DNA of 64,000 bases from Microbacterium hatanonis (GCF_008017415.1 NZ_VRSV01000002.1:930001-994000), one strand, 5' to 3'; counted from the stretch's first letter, positions 17,024 to 25,634 are shown. Notes: generated by a model from the letters alone, not told the origin. Made by a program: numbers and translations.

Positions 17024-18106
17024 ATGTCTTCCCTGAACCGATTCCGCCGGGGCGCGACCGTCGCCCTCGCCATCGGCGCCGTCGCCGCCGTCGCGACCGG
17101 CTGCGCCGGCACCGCCTCGGCCGGCGGCGCGAGCTCCGGCTCCGACGACGCCGCCATCAGCGGCCAGATCGTCTGGGCCGACTTCGGCGGCCCCACCAAC
17201 GAGAGCCGTCAGGTCGCGTACTTCGACGGATTCGGCGACGACACCGGCGTGGACGTCGTGTCGTCCTCGATCGAGGACGCCATCTACTACCCGATGCTGG
17301 AGGGCGAGGACGGCGACTACGACGTCTTCCAGGTCAGCACCGCCGACATCCTCGCCTACCCCGACCACATCCAGGAGATCCCCGACGAGGCGCGCGGCGA
17401 TCTGATCGACGACACCCTCTCGCCCTACGTGGTCGGCGGCTTCTACATCGGCATCGGCCAGGGGTGGCTCACCGACACCTTCGCCGACGGCGGCCCGCAG
17501 GACTGGGTCGACTTCTTCGATACCGAGAAGTACCCCGGCAAGCGCGCGTGGCCCGGCTCCCCGGGCTTCTTCGACGGCTCGTACGAGATCGCCCTCCTCG
17601 CCGACGGCGTCGCGCCGGAGGACCTGTACCCGCTCGACCTCGACCGCGCGACGGCGAAGCTGAACACCATCCGCGATGACCTGGTGTTCTACCAGTCCTA
17701 CCCCGAGGTGCAGCAGCTGCTCTCCAGCGGCAGCGCGTCGATCGCGGTCTCGGTCACCGGTCAGTTCAAGGCCCTGCAGAACTCGGGTCTGGACGTGACC
17801 GTGCAGTGGAACCAGGCCTTCCAGGCGCTCAACGGCTTCGTCATCCCCGAGAAGTCGAAGAACCCCGACGCGGTGAAGGCGCTCGCCACGTGGATCAACG
17901 ACCCGGAGAACCAGGCCGTCTTCACGGAGCGCACCGGCTACGGACCCGTCAACTCGGCGGTCTTCGACGTCATCTCCGACGAGGTGGCCGCCAATGTCGT
18001 CAACTCCCCGGAGCACGCCGACGGACTGCTGCAGTGGGACGAGCAGTGGCGGGCCGACAACAAGGACCTGCTGATCGATTCGTACACGGCGTGGCTCGCG
18101 GGCTGA
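17024..18106 (+). CDS. Polyamine-type ABC transporter substrate-binding lipoprotein (copy 3)
   Basis: A 360-residue exported lipoprotein (lipobox VATGC) closely similar to the gene just upstream, which indicates tandem duplication. The ATG has gagaggaac ahead of it. Conserved segments include SGQIVWADFGGPTNES, FADGGPQDWVDFFD and ERTGYGPVNSAVFDVI. It ends in a strong terminator, while the permease operon downstream has its own operator, so binding protein and permeases can be made in different amounts, with the binding protein perhaps in excess. Confidence 0.88.
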   Translation: MSSLNRFRRGATVALAIGAVAAVATGCAGTASAGGASSGSDDAAISGQIVWADFGGPTNESRQVAYFDGFGDDTGVDVVSSSIEDAIYYPMLEGEDGDYDVFQVSTADILAYPDHIQEIPDEARGDLIDDTLSPYVVGGFYIGIGQGWLTDTFADGGPQDWVDFFDTEKYPGKRAWPGSPGFFDGSYEIALLADGVAPEDLYPLDLDRATAKLNTIRDDLVFYQSYPEVQQLLSSGSASIAVSVTGQFKALQNSGLDVTVQWNQAFQALNGFVIPEKSKNPDAVKALATWINDPENQAVFTERTGYGPVNSAVFDVISDEVAANVVNSPEHADGLLQWDEQWRADNKDLLIDSYTAWLAG

Positions 18107-18124
18107 CCCCCGACCTGCGCGCGG

Positions 18125-18156
18125 AAGGGCCCTCGATCTTCGGATCGGGGGCCTTT
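18125..18156 (+). terminator. Rho-independent-type terminator with TTCG loop
   Basis: A 14-base stem (18125-18138 with 18143-18156, two G-T pairs) closed by a TTCG tetraloop and ending in CCTTT. It follows the third binding-protein gene by 18 bases. Confidence 0.8.
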
Positions 18157-18200
18157 CCCACGTTCCCGTAACGCGATGGAAACAGCAGAGCAATGCGTTC

Positions 18201-18227
18201 GGATCCACTAAGGGTTAGATTGGATCC
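18201..18227. promoter_or_regulatory. Double VanR-like operator, site C (permease operon)
   Basis: GGATCC at 18201-18206 and 18222-18227, 21 bases apart. The downstream half is GATTGGATCCACG, with a -10-like TTAGAT (18215-18220) one base before it. It lies upstream of the permease/ATPase operon. Confidence 0.8.
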
Positions 18228-18286
18228 ACGCCTGATACCGAGGCATCCGAAACACCCGTGCAACCTCGATCCTGGAGCATGACGCA

Positions 18287-19165
18287 GTGAGCACTTCTCC
18301 CGCCGTCCTCGATGCCCGGCCCGCGCCGACTCCGAGGCGCACCGCGCTGGGCGTCTCGCGAGCCGAGTTCCGCTGGCTGATGTGGCCGCCGCTCATCTTC
18401 TTCGTGGTGGCGCTCGGTCTGCCGATGTTCACGCTGGTCATGCAGTCGCTCGAGGGCGGCGGTGGCGCCTACGCGGGCATGTTCGCCGTTCCCGCATTCG
18501 TGGGTTCGCTCTGGCGCACGCTGCTGATGGCGGTCGTCACGATGGTCCTCACGATGGTGCTCGGCGCCGCATACGGACTCGCCATCGCCGCGTCGCCGAC
18601 CTGGCTGCGCCTCGCACTCCTCGCGGCGCTCATGCTGTCGCTGTGGACCTCGGTCATGGTCCGCTCGTTCGGATGGATGCTGCTGGAGCTGCCCAAGGGC
18701 GGCATCTACTGGTTCCTCGGCCTGTTCGGTCTGGCCGACGAGCCCCTCGAGATCTACCAGACGACCTTCGGCATGTACCCCGCGATGGTCGCGGTCATGC
18801 TGCCGTTCGCGGTGCTCCCGGTCATGAGCGCGCTGCAGTCGATCGACCGCGAGCAGCTCAACGCCGCATCCGTCTTCGGCGCGGGTCCTCTGCTGACCTT
18901 CCGCATCGTCACGTGGCCGCAGATGCTCCCCTCGGTCATCAGCGGCGGCGTGCTCGTCTTCGTCATGTCGCTCGGCTTCTACGTCACGCCCCTCCTGCTG
19001 GGCGGGCCCTCGAACATGACCGTGTCCGGCGTCATCAACCAGCAGCTCAACACCGCCAACCGGCCCGACCTGGGGGCTGCGATGAGCATCCTCCTGGTCG
19101 GGGGAACCATGCTGATCTACCTCGTGGCCGACCGGCTGTTCAAGGTCAGCGAGAAGTGGGGCTGA
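18287..19165 (+). CDS. ABC transporter permease, PotB type
   Basis: A 292-residue inner-membrane permease with about six hydrophobic segments. The first begins near residue 31 (WLMWPPLIFFVVALGLP), and the cytoplasmic EAA-like loop lies around QLNAASVFGAGPLLTFRIVT. The GTG start has GGAG nine bases upstream; an overlapping ATG at 18279 is in another frame. The next permease starts four bases after its stop. Together with the following two genes and the binding proteins it forms a polyamine/opine-type importer. The binding proteins suggest a small charged nitrogen compound as cargo. Confidence 0.92.
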   Translation: MSTSPAVLDARPAPTPRRTALGVSRAEFRWLMWPPLIFFVVALGLPMFTLVMQSLEGGGGAYAGMFAVPAFVGSLWRTLLMAVVTMVLTMVLGAAYGLAIAASPTWLRLALLAALMLSLWTSVMVRSFGWMLLELPKGGIYWFLGLFGLADEPLEIYQTTFGMYPAMVAVMLPFAVLPVMSALQSIDREQLNAASVFGAGPLLTFRIVTWPQMLPSVISGGVLVFVMSLGFYVTPLLLGGPSNMTVSGVINQQLNTANRPDLGAAMSILLVGGTMLIYLVADRLFKVSEKWG

Positions 19166-19169
19166 TCTC

Positions 19170-20042
19170 ATGAGCACGACCGTCGGACGCAGCCTCGGAG
19201 CCTTCCGCCTCCCCATCATCGTCATCGCCCTGCTGGCGAGCCTGCTGTTGATCGTCCCCTTCCTCATCCTCGTCTCCACGTCGTGGACCTCGGGAAGCTT
19301 CATCCTCTTCCCGCCCGAGGGCTTCTCTCTCCAGTGGTACGCGGAGGTGCTCGGCGACCGTCGCTGGATGGGGTCGTTCTGGCTGTCGATCTGGGAGAGC
19401 CTGATCGCCACCGTGATCGCCACGGTGCTCGGCGTCGCCGGGGCGATCGGGCTCACCCGCGTGCGGTCGCGCCAGGCGCAGCGCTGGGTGCGGACGCTGT
19501 TCATCGTGCCGATCGCCCTGCCCCCCATCGCGTACGCGGTCGGGCTCTACGGCGTTAACATGGACTTCGGATTCCTGCGCGGCACCCTCGTCACCCTCGT
19601 CGTCGGGCACGCGCTCATCGCGATGCCGTACGTGTTCGTCATCGTGTCGGGCGGCATCGCGCGCATCGACCCCGCCCTTCGGCCGGCCGCGTGGACGCTC
19701 GGCGCCCGGTGGCCGCTCATCCTGTGGAAGATCGAGCTGCCCGCCCTCCTGCCGTACGTGCTGTCGGGCGCGCTGTTCGCCTTCATCGTCGTGTTCGACG
19801 AGGTCGTGCTCGCGGTCTTCCTGCTGCCGCCCGGCGTCCAGACGCTTCCACTGAAGATGCTGAGCGCCGCCTCCGAGGCGTTCTCGCCGGAGCTCACCGC
19901 AGCATCCACTCTCGTCTCGGTGCTCGCGATCGTGCTGCTCGCCTTCGTCCCCCTCATCACGTCGCGTCTCTCGCGGCGCAACCGCCCCAGCCGGCGCCGG
20001 ACCCCCGCGGTCCCCGCCGTCGCGGAAGGAGTCCCCGAATGA
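19170..20042 (+). CDS. ABC transporter permease, PotC type
   Basis: A 290-residue membrane protein with about six transmembrane segments, the second permease of the importer. The EAA-like loop is near LRPAAWTLGARWPLILWKIELP. The C-terminus is arginine-rich and cytoplasmic. The stop overlaps the ATG of the ATPase gene by four bases, so the importer subunits are translationally coupled. Confidence 0.92.
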   Translation: MSTTVGRSLGAFRLPIIVIALLASLLLIVPFLILVSTSWTSGSFILFPPEGFSLQWYAEVLGDRRWMGSFWLSIWESLIATVIATVLGVAGAIGLTRVRSRQAQRWVRTLFIVPIALPPIAYAVGLYGVNMDFGFLRGTLVTLVVGHALIAMPYVFVIVSGGIARIDPALRPAAWTLGARWPLILWKIELPALLPYVLSGALFAFIVVFDEVVLAVFLLPPGVQTLPLKMLSAASEAFSPELTAASTLVSVLAIVLLAFVPLITSRLSRRNRPSRRRTPAVPAVAEGVPE

Positions 20043-21097
20043 CCGTCGCCCTCTCCATCTCCGACGTCCACGTCACCCTCGGCGCCAACCACGTGCTCAA
20101 GGGCGTCTCGCTCGACGTCGCGCCCGGCGAGTTCGTCACGCTCCTCGGGGCCAGCGGCAGCGGCAAGTCGACGCTGTTGAACGTCATCGCCGGACTGCAG
20201 TCGGTCGACAGCGGCCACGTCGCCTTCGACGGCACCAACGTCGAGAAGCGCTCGCCGCAGAAGCGCAACGTCGGTGTGGTGTTCCAGTCGTACGCTCTGT
20301 TCCCGCACCTCACGATCGGTGAGAACGTCGCCTTCCCGCTCCTGGCCGCGCGACGGCCGGCGAAGGAGCGCCGCGCTGCCGCCGAAGAGATGCTCGCCCT
20401 CGTGCAGCTGCCGGGCATGGCCGACCGAGAGCCGTCGTCGCTCTCGGGCGGTCAGCGGCAGCGCGTCGCGCTCGCCCGCGCCCTGGCGGCCAACCCGGGC
20501 ATCCTGCTGCTCGACGAGCCCATGGCCGCCCTCGACAAGCAGCTGCGCGAGCACATGCAGGTCGAGATCACGCGCATCCAGCGGAAGGTGGGTATCACCA
20601 CCGTGTCGGTCACGCACGACCAGACCGAGGCGCTGACGATGTCTGACCGCGTGGCGATCATGCACGAGGGGCAGCTCGTGCAGGTCTCGAGCCCCGAGGA
20701 GCTCTACCGCCGACCGGTCAACGCCTACGTGGCCAGCTTCCTCGGCGAGGCCAACCTGCTGCCGACCGTCGACGACGCGCTCGTCGACGACGCCACGGGC
20801 CTCCTGGTCGACGGCACGGCGGTGCTGCGCCCGGAGGATATGAGCATCGTCGCCGCCTACGAGTCCACGCCGGCCTGGTCGATCGAGGGTGTGGTGCGGC
20901 TGGTGAGCTTCCAGGGGTCGCGGTACCGCCTCGAGATCGCCACCGACTACGGCCGCAAGGTGGTCGCTTCGCTGTCGCCGTCGTCGGACGTCTCGGCGCT
21001 CGGCGTGGGGGAGCGCGTGCGCCTGGCGTGCCGTAACTCCGACCGCGTGCACGTGATCGAGGCGGTCGCCACGGCCGCCATCCCCGTTCCCGCCTGA
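20039..21097 (+). CDS. ABC transporter ATP-binding protein, PotA type
   Basis: A 352-residue ATPase with Walker A GASGSGKST, Q-loop VVFQSYALFPHLT, signature LSGGQRQRVALARAL, Walker B ILLLDEPMAALD and the H-loop SVTHDQTEA. The C-terminal part (from about residue 270) is the TOBE-like regulatory domain usual for spermidine/putrescine importers. It ends nine bases before the convergent end of the phosphotriesterase-like gene at 21107, leaving no room for a separate terminator. Confidence 0.94.
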   Translation: MTVALSISDVHVTLGANHVLKGVSLDVAPGEFVTLLGASGSGKSTLLNVIAGLQSVDSGHVAFDGTNVEKRSPQKRNVGVVFQSYALFPHLTIGENVAFPLLAARRPAKERRAAAEEMLALVQLPGMADREPSSLSGGQRQRVALARALAANPGILLLDEPMAALDKQLREHMQVEITRIQRKVGITTVSVTHDQTEALTMSDRVAIMHEGQLVQVSSPEELYRRPVNAYVASFLGEANLLPTVDDALVDDATGLLVDGTAVLRPEDMSIVAAYESTPAWSIEGVVRLVSFQGSRYRLEIATDYGRKVVASLSPSSDVSALGVGERVRLACRNSDRVHVIEAVATAAIPVPA

Positions 21098-21106
21098 GGC
21101 TCCGGG

Positions 21107-22114
21107 CTACGCGCGGTCGAGCAGCCGTGCCGGTGCGTGCACGAGCATGTCGTCGACGCGCGCGTCCGAGACGCCCGCCCGGCGGAGCGCGGGCGCGATG
21201 CGGCGGAGCACGTGCGCGTAGCCCATCCCGCCGTGGCGCGAGAGCTGGCCCTTCGTCCACACCGAGCTCGACAGGGTGACGATCGCGTCGGGGTGCTCGG
21301 CGAGGAGCTGCACCAGGAAGGCGAGTCGCTCGGTGTCGGTGGCGTCCCTCGCACCGTCGGCGAAGTGGTGCTCGCTGCCGAAGGCGAACTCCACGACCGC
21401 TCCCGCGTCGGCGACGTCGCCGACATAGGCCGCGTCGAGCACCTTGTCCATGTTGCAGAAGAGGATGCGGTGGGCCGGGAGTCCCTGTCCGGTGAGGATG
21501 TCGACGACCTCGGGCGCCCGGCGCGCGGCGCCGTCCAGGCGGATGCTGACCGCAGCATCCACCGCGGAGGCCGCGCGCGCAGCGGCCCGGAGTCCGCGTC
21601 TCTCGGCCGCCGTGATCTCGGCGCTGGTTCCGAGCAGACCCAGGAGTCCGGCGCGGAACCCGGTTCCCGGGATCGCCTCGGTGAGGGCGGTCGTGTAGGC
21701 GGCCTCGACCTCCGCCTCGCTCTGATCGCGCCACCACTCGGGCAGCGTCTTGTCGATGTATCCGCCGTAGGCCGCCACGATGCGGATGCCGCTCCGGCGC
21801 GCGATGCCGGGGAGCTCCGCGTGGCGCGGCCCCATTCCCCACGACGTCGCCTCCACGATCGTGTCGAGACCGGCGGCGCGGGCAGCCGTCAGCTCTTCGA
21901 CAGCCGTTGTCGGGTCGTCGAGGGTGAGGTTGTCGGCCAGCGACATGTAGCTCCAGCGGAGGTCGCCGAGGATCTCGGGCCGGATCGGTCCGTCGAGGCT
22001 CCCGCCTTCACGGGTGGGGCGCAGGAGGTGCCGCGAATCGGTGAGGACGTGCTCGTTCGTCGAGACCCGCCCGAGCGACTCCGCGGGCACGCGCCCCAGG
22101 ACGGTCTCGATCAT
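21107..22114 (-). CDS. Phosphotriesterase-family homologue with all metal ligands replaced
   Basis: A 335-residue protein that clearly aligns with the intact copy at 5358 (MIETVLGRV start, SSVWTKGQL, GGMGYAHVLRRIAPAL). Each metal position is changed: HEH is N20-E-H22, the GEIG glutamate is LLGLLG, the YTHQ histidine is SIRLD, the GHLDE histidine is CNMDK and the final QDVW aspartate is SSVW. It therefore cannot bind the usual dimetal centre. It may be a non-catalytic partner or use other chemistry. The ATG has cgggagc upstream. It is divergent from the gene at 22193 and shares operator D. A close paralogue lies at 29217. Confidence 0.85.
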   Translation of the reverse strand: MIETVLGRVPAESLGRVSTNEHVLTDSRHLLRPTREGGSLDGPIRPEILGDLRWSYMSLADNLTLDDPTTAVEELTAARAAGLDTIVEATSWGMGPRHAELPGIARRSGIRIVAAYGGYIDKTLPEWWRDQSEAEVEAAYTTALTEAIPGTGFRAGLLGLLGTSAEITAAERRGLRAAARAASAVDAAVSIRLDGAARRAPEVVDILTGQGLPAHRILFCNMDKVLDAAYVGDVADAGAVVEFAFGSEHHFADGARDATDTERLAFLVQLLAEHPDAIVTLSSSVWTKGQLSRHGGMGYAHVLRRIAPALRRAGVSDARVDDMLVHAPARLLDRA

Positions 22115-22137
22115 GCGCGGGCTCCCGATCGTTGAAT

Positions 22138-22164
22138 GTATCCGATATGACTTAGAATGGATCC
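22138..22164. promoter_or_regulatory. Double VanR-like operator, site D (divergent pair)
   Basis: GTATCC at 22138-22143 and GGATCC at 22159-22164, 21 bases apart, between the divergent genes at 22114 and 22193. TAGAAT (22153-22158) is a good -10 for the plus strand and touches the second half-site. Confidence 0.8.
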
Positions 22165-22192
22165 TAACTGACGCATCTCGAAGGAGCCCCGG

Positions 22193-22960
22193 ATGATCAT
22201 CGATGCCTACAACACGACACAGGACGTTCGCGGTCGCTCCGACTACCTGACCGGGGCTCGGCCCGGGGAGGAGCCGCCGGCGTACACGCCGTTCGATCCG
22301 AATCGCATCCTCACCCGCATGGATGCCGCCGGAGTCGACATGGCCATGGTGTGCTCGCTCGCCCAGCGCATCGAGAACGACTTCATCATCGGACTGCAGG
22401 ACAGCTACCCCGACCGTCTCATCGGATTCGGGCAGGTGCGCCCGCAGGACGACGACGCGCTCGACGAGATCCGCCGCATGGCGGAGGCCGGCATCCGGGG
22501 TCTGAAGCTGCACCCGAGCATGCACGGCTACCACGTCGCCGACCACGGACTGCTCGATCCCGTCTTCCGCGAGTGCGCGCGTCACGGGATGGCCGTGATC
22601 ATCAACGCGCTCGACGATGCTTTCTGCGCGCCGTTCTCGATCGAGGAGATCGTGAAGGACCACCCCGACGTGCCGACGATCATCGCCCACATGGGTGCCG
22701 TGTGGAACGTGCCCGAGGCGATCATCGTCGCCGAGCGCCGCGAGAACGTGTATCTCGAGACGTCCGCGACCCTCATGGCCGACGTCAAGCGCGCCTATGC
22801 CCGCGTCGGCGCCGAGAAGATCCTGATGGGCTCCGAGTGGCCGGGGTCGGATTTCGACCTCGAGCGCATGAAGATCGCGAAGGCGATCCCGGATGCTGCC
22901 GACCGCGCGCTCGTCGAGGGCGGCAACTACGCGCGGCTGCTGCGCCTGGACGTCGCGTGA
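22193..22960 (+). CDS. Amidohydrolase_2-type TIM-barrel protein with lost HxH motif
   Basis: A 255-residue protein of the amidohydrolase-related (AMDH2/decarboxylase) superfamily. The conserved LKLHPS, IIAHMG and GSEWPGSD segments and the C-terminal GGNYARLLRL identify the fold. The N-terminal IDxHxH metal motif, however, reads MIIDAYNTT, so both histidines are gone, and the usual GSDWP aspartate is glutamate. It may be metal-free or non-catalytic. The ribosome site gaaggagcc precedes the ATG. It overlaps the deaminase-like gene by four bases and shares operator D. The intact homologue in this window is at 26706. Confidence 0.83.
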   Translation: MIIDAYNTTQDVRGRSDYLTGARPGEEPPAYTPFDPNRILTRMDAAGVDMAMVCSLAQRIENDFIIGLQDSYPDRLIGFGQVRPQDDDALDEIRRMAEAGIRGLKLHPSMHGYHVADHGLLDPVFRECARHGMAVIINALDDAFCAPFSIEEIVKDHPDVPTIIAHMGAVWNVPEAIIVAERRENVYLETSATLMADVKRAYARVGAEKILMGSEWPGSDFDLERMKIAKAIPDAADRALVEGGNYARLLRLDVA

Positions 22961-23388
22961 GCGATCGGCCACCACTTCGCCGTCCCGCCGGCATGGGCGA
23001 GGGCGACGCCGAGCTGTTGACGGTCGCCGCCGAGCTCCTGGGCGCGGTCTACCGTGAGGGGCGGCACGAGGTCGTGGCCGCGCTGCGAGTGGGCGACGGG
23101 TCGATCGTGACCGGTGTGCACGTCGACGGCTCGGCGCGCCGCAGCGCGGTCTGCGCCGAGGGTGTGGCGGCCGGCAACGCGATCGCCCGCGGCTCGGCGG
23201 TCGTGGCCGCCGTCAGCGTGCTGCGGCGCCCGTCGGGCACGGAGCACGTGATCGAGCCGTGCGGTGTCTGCGCCGAGATGCTCTCGGACTACTGGCCCGA
23301 CGCGCGGGTCTGGGTCACGGACGGCGATGAGATCGTGCCGACGACCTTCGCCGCGCTCCTGCCCGCCAAGCGCCGCCGCCTCTGGTAG
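22957..23388 (+). CDS. Cytidine-deaminase-like zinc hydrolase
   Basis: A 143-residue protein with the zinc site of the cytidine deaminase superfamily: CAE in SAVCAEGVA and PCGVC in EPCGVCAEM. It is of the short tetrameric type. The likely GTG start overlaps the upstream stop (GTGA); an ATG at 22993 is an alternative. Its place inside the operator-D unit, next to a degenerate amidohydrolase, suggests that it removes an amino or imino group from a pathway intermediate rather than salvaging cytidine, but that is inference. It faces the VOC gene end-to-end with a 15-base gap. Confidence 0.85.
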   Translation: MSDRPPLRRPAGMGEGDAELLTVAAELLGAVYREGRHEVVAALRVGDGSIVTGVHVDGSARRSAVCAEGVAAGNAIARGSAVVAAVSVLRRPSGTEHVIEPCGVCAEMLSDYWPDARVWVTDGDEIVPTTFAALLPAKRRRLW

Positions 23389-23403
23389 ACGGCACGACCG
23401 TCG

Positions 23404-23766
23404 TCAGGCGCGGTCGTGGAGGGTGATGAGGTATCCGTCGGGGTCGGCGAACGTGAAGGTCCACCCGAACGGGCCGTCGACGGGCTCGACCGCGATGGTG
23501 ACGCCGTCGGCCACCAGGGCGTCGTGGACGGCCTTCGCCTCTGCGGCGTGCATCCACACGCCGACACCGCTCCCGAGCGGACCCGCATCGAGGTCGACGC
23601 CCGGGAGCGGCGGGCGCACGGCGAAAGCGGCCGGCTCGGTGTCGAACACGACCGCGGTCGGCGGGCCGGCCTGTCGCGTGAAGCCGAGGTAGCGCTCATA
23701 GAACGCGGCCGAGCGGGGTACGTCGCGCACCTGCAGGGAGATGAAGCCGGGGCCGGAAACGGTCAT
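23404..23766 (-). CDS. VOC-superfamily (glyoxalase/bleomycin-resistance) protein
   Basis: A 120-residue vicinal-oxygen-chelate protein with the paired beta-alpha-beta-beta-beta motif: VRDVPRSAAFYERYLGF at the start and FTFADPDGYLITLHD at the end. Members bind metals and either catalyse lyase or dioxygenase steps or sequester toxins. GAGAGGA lies upstream of the ATG. It is divergent from a MarR gene with a twin palindrome between them, so it is probably the regulator's main target. It carries no regulon operator and may be a separate stress module. Confidence 0.85.
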   Translation of the reverse strand: MTVSGPGFISLQVRDVPRSAAFYERYLGFTRQAGPPTAVVFDTEPAAFAVRPPLPGVDLDAGPLGSGVGVWMHAAEAKAVHDALVADGVTIAVEPVDGPFGWTFTFADPDGYLITLHDRA

Positions 23767-23782
23767 GATGATGTCCTCTCTG

Positions 23783-23826
23783 TGTCAGTCTTCTGACATA
23801 CAGGAGCGTATGTCAGAATACTGACA
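23783..23826. promoter_or_regulatory. Twin MarR operators between VOC and marR-type genes
   Basis: Two copies of the perfect palindrome TGTCAG-N4-CTGACA, at 23783-23798 and 23811-23826, start-to-start 28 bases. The second ends on the first base of the MarR start codon. They are the obvious binding sites for the divergent MarR protein, giving repression of both genes. Confidence 0.85.
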
Positions 23827-24266
23827 TGAGTCAAGCGGCACCGACGATCGACCTCGCGACCTCTCCCGGCTATCTGCTGAAGGTGGCGGCGACCGCCCTG
23901 CGCTCCGCCATGGAGGACGTGCTGCGGCCGTTGGGCATGACGGTCACGCACTACTCGTGCCTCGAGGTGCTCGCTCAGCGACCCGGGGCGTCGAACTCCG
24001 ACCTCGCGCGGGCGACGTTCGTCACGCGGCAGTCGATGAACGTGCTGCTCCAGACGCTCCAGCGCGACGGGCTCGTCACGCGCGCCGACCAGCCCGCGTC
24101 CGGTCGGGTGCTGCCCACGCGGTTGACCGATGCGGGCCGCGCGCAGCTCGCCCAGGCCAGCGCCGCGGTGAAGCAGGTCGAGAACCGCATGATCGACGGT
24201 CTCCCCGCCACCGATCGTGCCGCCCTCACCCGCCTCCTGCAGCACTGCATCACGTCGCTTCGCTGA
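23826..24266 (+). CDS. MarR-family transcriptional regulator
   Basis: A 146-residue winged-helix regulator. The DNA-binding region spans about residues 55-100 (SNSDLARATFVTRQSMNVLLQTLQ) with the wing around ADQPASGRVLPTRLT. No ribosome site is positioned before the ATG at 23826 (the nearest, aggag, is about 20 bases upstream), so the mRNA may be leaderless. It probably represses itself and the VOC gene through the twin palindromes. The ligand is unknown. Confidence 0.9.
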   Translation: MSQAAPTIDLATSPGYLLKVAATALRSAMEDVLRPLGMTVTHYSCLEVLAQRPGASNSDLARATFVTRQSMNVLLQTLQRDGLVTRADQPASGRVLPTRLTDAGRAQLAQASAAVKQVENRMIDGLPATDRAALTRLLQHCITSLR

Positions 24267-24277
24267 GACGGCCCGCT

Positions 24278-24355
24278 CGAGCGCACGGCGTGCGCCCGAG
24301 CGCACGCCTTCGGGACGCGCTCAGGTCGTGCGCTCGGGCCGAAAGCGTGCGCTCG
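24278..24355. repeat. Palindromic intergenic unit with repeated CGAGCGCACG
   Basis: The gap between the convergent MarR and MFS genes holds CGAGCGCACG twice (24278-24287, 24297-24306) and its reverse complement twice (24327-24336, 24346-24355). The set can form alternative large hairpins and probably ends transcription from both sides. Confidence 0.65.
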
Positions 24356-24377
24356 CGCTCCGTGACGGACGGCGGGG

Positions 24378-25634
24378 TCAGGCGGCGGGGTCGCGCGGCT
24401 CCGCGAGGCGGTCGCGCGACCGGGGCGACTCGTCGCGGGTGAACGCGGTCAGCACGGCGAGGGCGACGAACTGCAGGCCTGCGACGATGAGGAAAGCGAG
24501 CGTGGACGAGGCGATCGAGATGACGAACCCGCCCAGCAGTGCGCCGCCGCCGTAGCCGATGCTCGTGAAGCTGGAGAAGAGCCCGAGTCCGAGCGCGCGG
24601 TTGCGCGAGGTGAGCCCTCGCGTGGCGAGCATCGTGAGCGACGGGTAGAGCGGCGCGAAGCCGATGCCGATGAACGCGGCGCCGAGGCTCGCCAGCCAGA
24701 AGTCCTGCGCGAACGCGATGATCGTCAGCCCGACGGCGAGGCTGGAGAGGGCGATCGCGGTGGCACGCAGCGGCCCGATGCGGTCGGGGAGCGAGGCCAG
24801 GGCCAGCCGCGCGCCGATGACGCTCACCGCGAAGACGGTGTAGACCGACGCACCGCCCATGAAGCCGCCCGCGGGAACGCCCGCCCCCGCCAGGTGCACG
24901 ATGAGGAACGCGATCATGATGCCCTCGCCGCACCATGCCGCCGCGGCGGCGACGCCGGGCGCCCACACCGCCCGGAAGGCGTGCCAGACCCCGGCGACCG
25001 CGCCGCGCGGCAGGGTGATGGGGCCCGTCGCGGTGCCGACGGCGGCGGCGCGGGGGCGGGGGAGTGCGATGATCGTGGCGACCGTGGCGAGCTCGAGCCC
25101 GGCGCAGACGAGGAAGACGACCGGTGCCCCGCCGAGCTGTTCGACGGCGGTGCCGAGCTGCGGCCCCAGGGCGACCCCCAACCAGACGCTGAGCCCGAAG
25201 TAGCTCAACGCCCGGCCGCGCTGGTTCGCGGGGGTGAGGGCGATGAGCCACGCCATGATGACGGTCATCGCGGCGGCGTTCCCGAGTCCGAACAGCACGC
25301 GACTGATGCCGGCGCCCGCGAGCGTCGGAAGGACGGCGAGCAGCAGCATCCCGACCACCGCGATCCCGCCCCCGACCACCGTGATCAGGCGGTAGCCGCG
25401 CCGGTCGGCCAGGGCGCCCGCGATGGGCATCGCGATGACCGAGGCGAGCGCGGCGAGGGCGACGATCGCGCCCGCGAGCGAGCTGTCGCCGCCGAGCGTG
25501 TCCTCCACGTAGACCGGAATGATCGGCGTGCTCGCCGAGTTGGTGATGCCGCCCAGGGTCGAGGCGACGAAGATCAGCCAGAACGGCAGGGTGCGGACCA
25601 TGTCACGCGGCGCGGCTTCCGCCGCTTCGGTCAC
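24378..25634 (-). CDS. MFS transporter
   Basis: A 418-residue major-facilitator protein with about twelve hydrophobic segments. The inter-helix 2-3 motif is visible as GALADRRGYR, and a second, degenerate one as SLPDRIGPLR. The GTG start overlaps the stop of the RidA gene (GTGA), so both are made from operator E. The length and two-lobe pattern suit a drug or small-organic-acid efflux or uptake carrier. In this regulon it may export a toxic intermediate or import a second substrate; the direction cannot be told. Confidence 0.88.
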   Translation of the reverse strand: MTEAAEAAPRDMVRTLPFWLIFVASTLGGITNSASTPIIPVYVEDTLGGDSSLAGAIVALAALASVIAMPIAGALADRRGYRLITVVGGGIAVVGMLLLAVLPTLAGAGISRVLFGLGNAAAMTVIMAWLIALTPANQRGRALSYFGLSVWLGVALGPQLGTAVEQLGGAPVVFLVCAGLELATVATIIALPRPRAAAVGTATGPITLPRGAVAGVWHAFRAVWAPGVAAAAAWCGEGIMIAFLIVHLAGAGVPAGGFMGGASVYTVFAVSVIGARLALASLPDRIGPLRATAIALSSLAVGLTIIAFAQDFWLASLGAAFIGIGFAPLYPSLTMLATRGLTSRNRALGLGLFSSFTSIGYGGGALLGGFVISIASSTLAFLIVAGLQFVALAVLTAFTRDESPRSRDRLAEPRDPAA

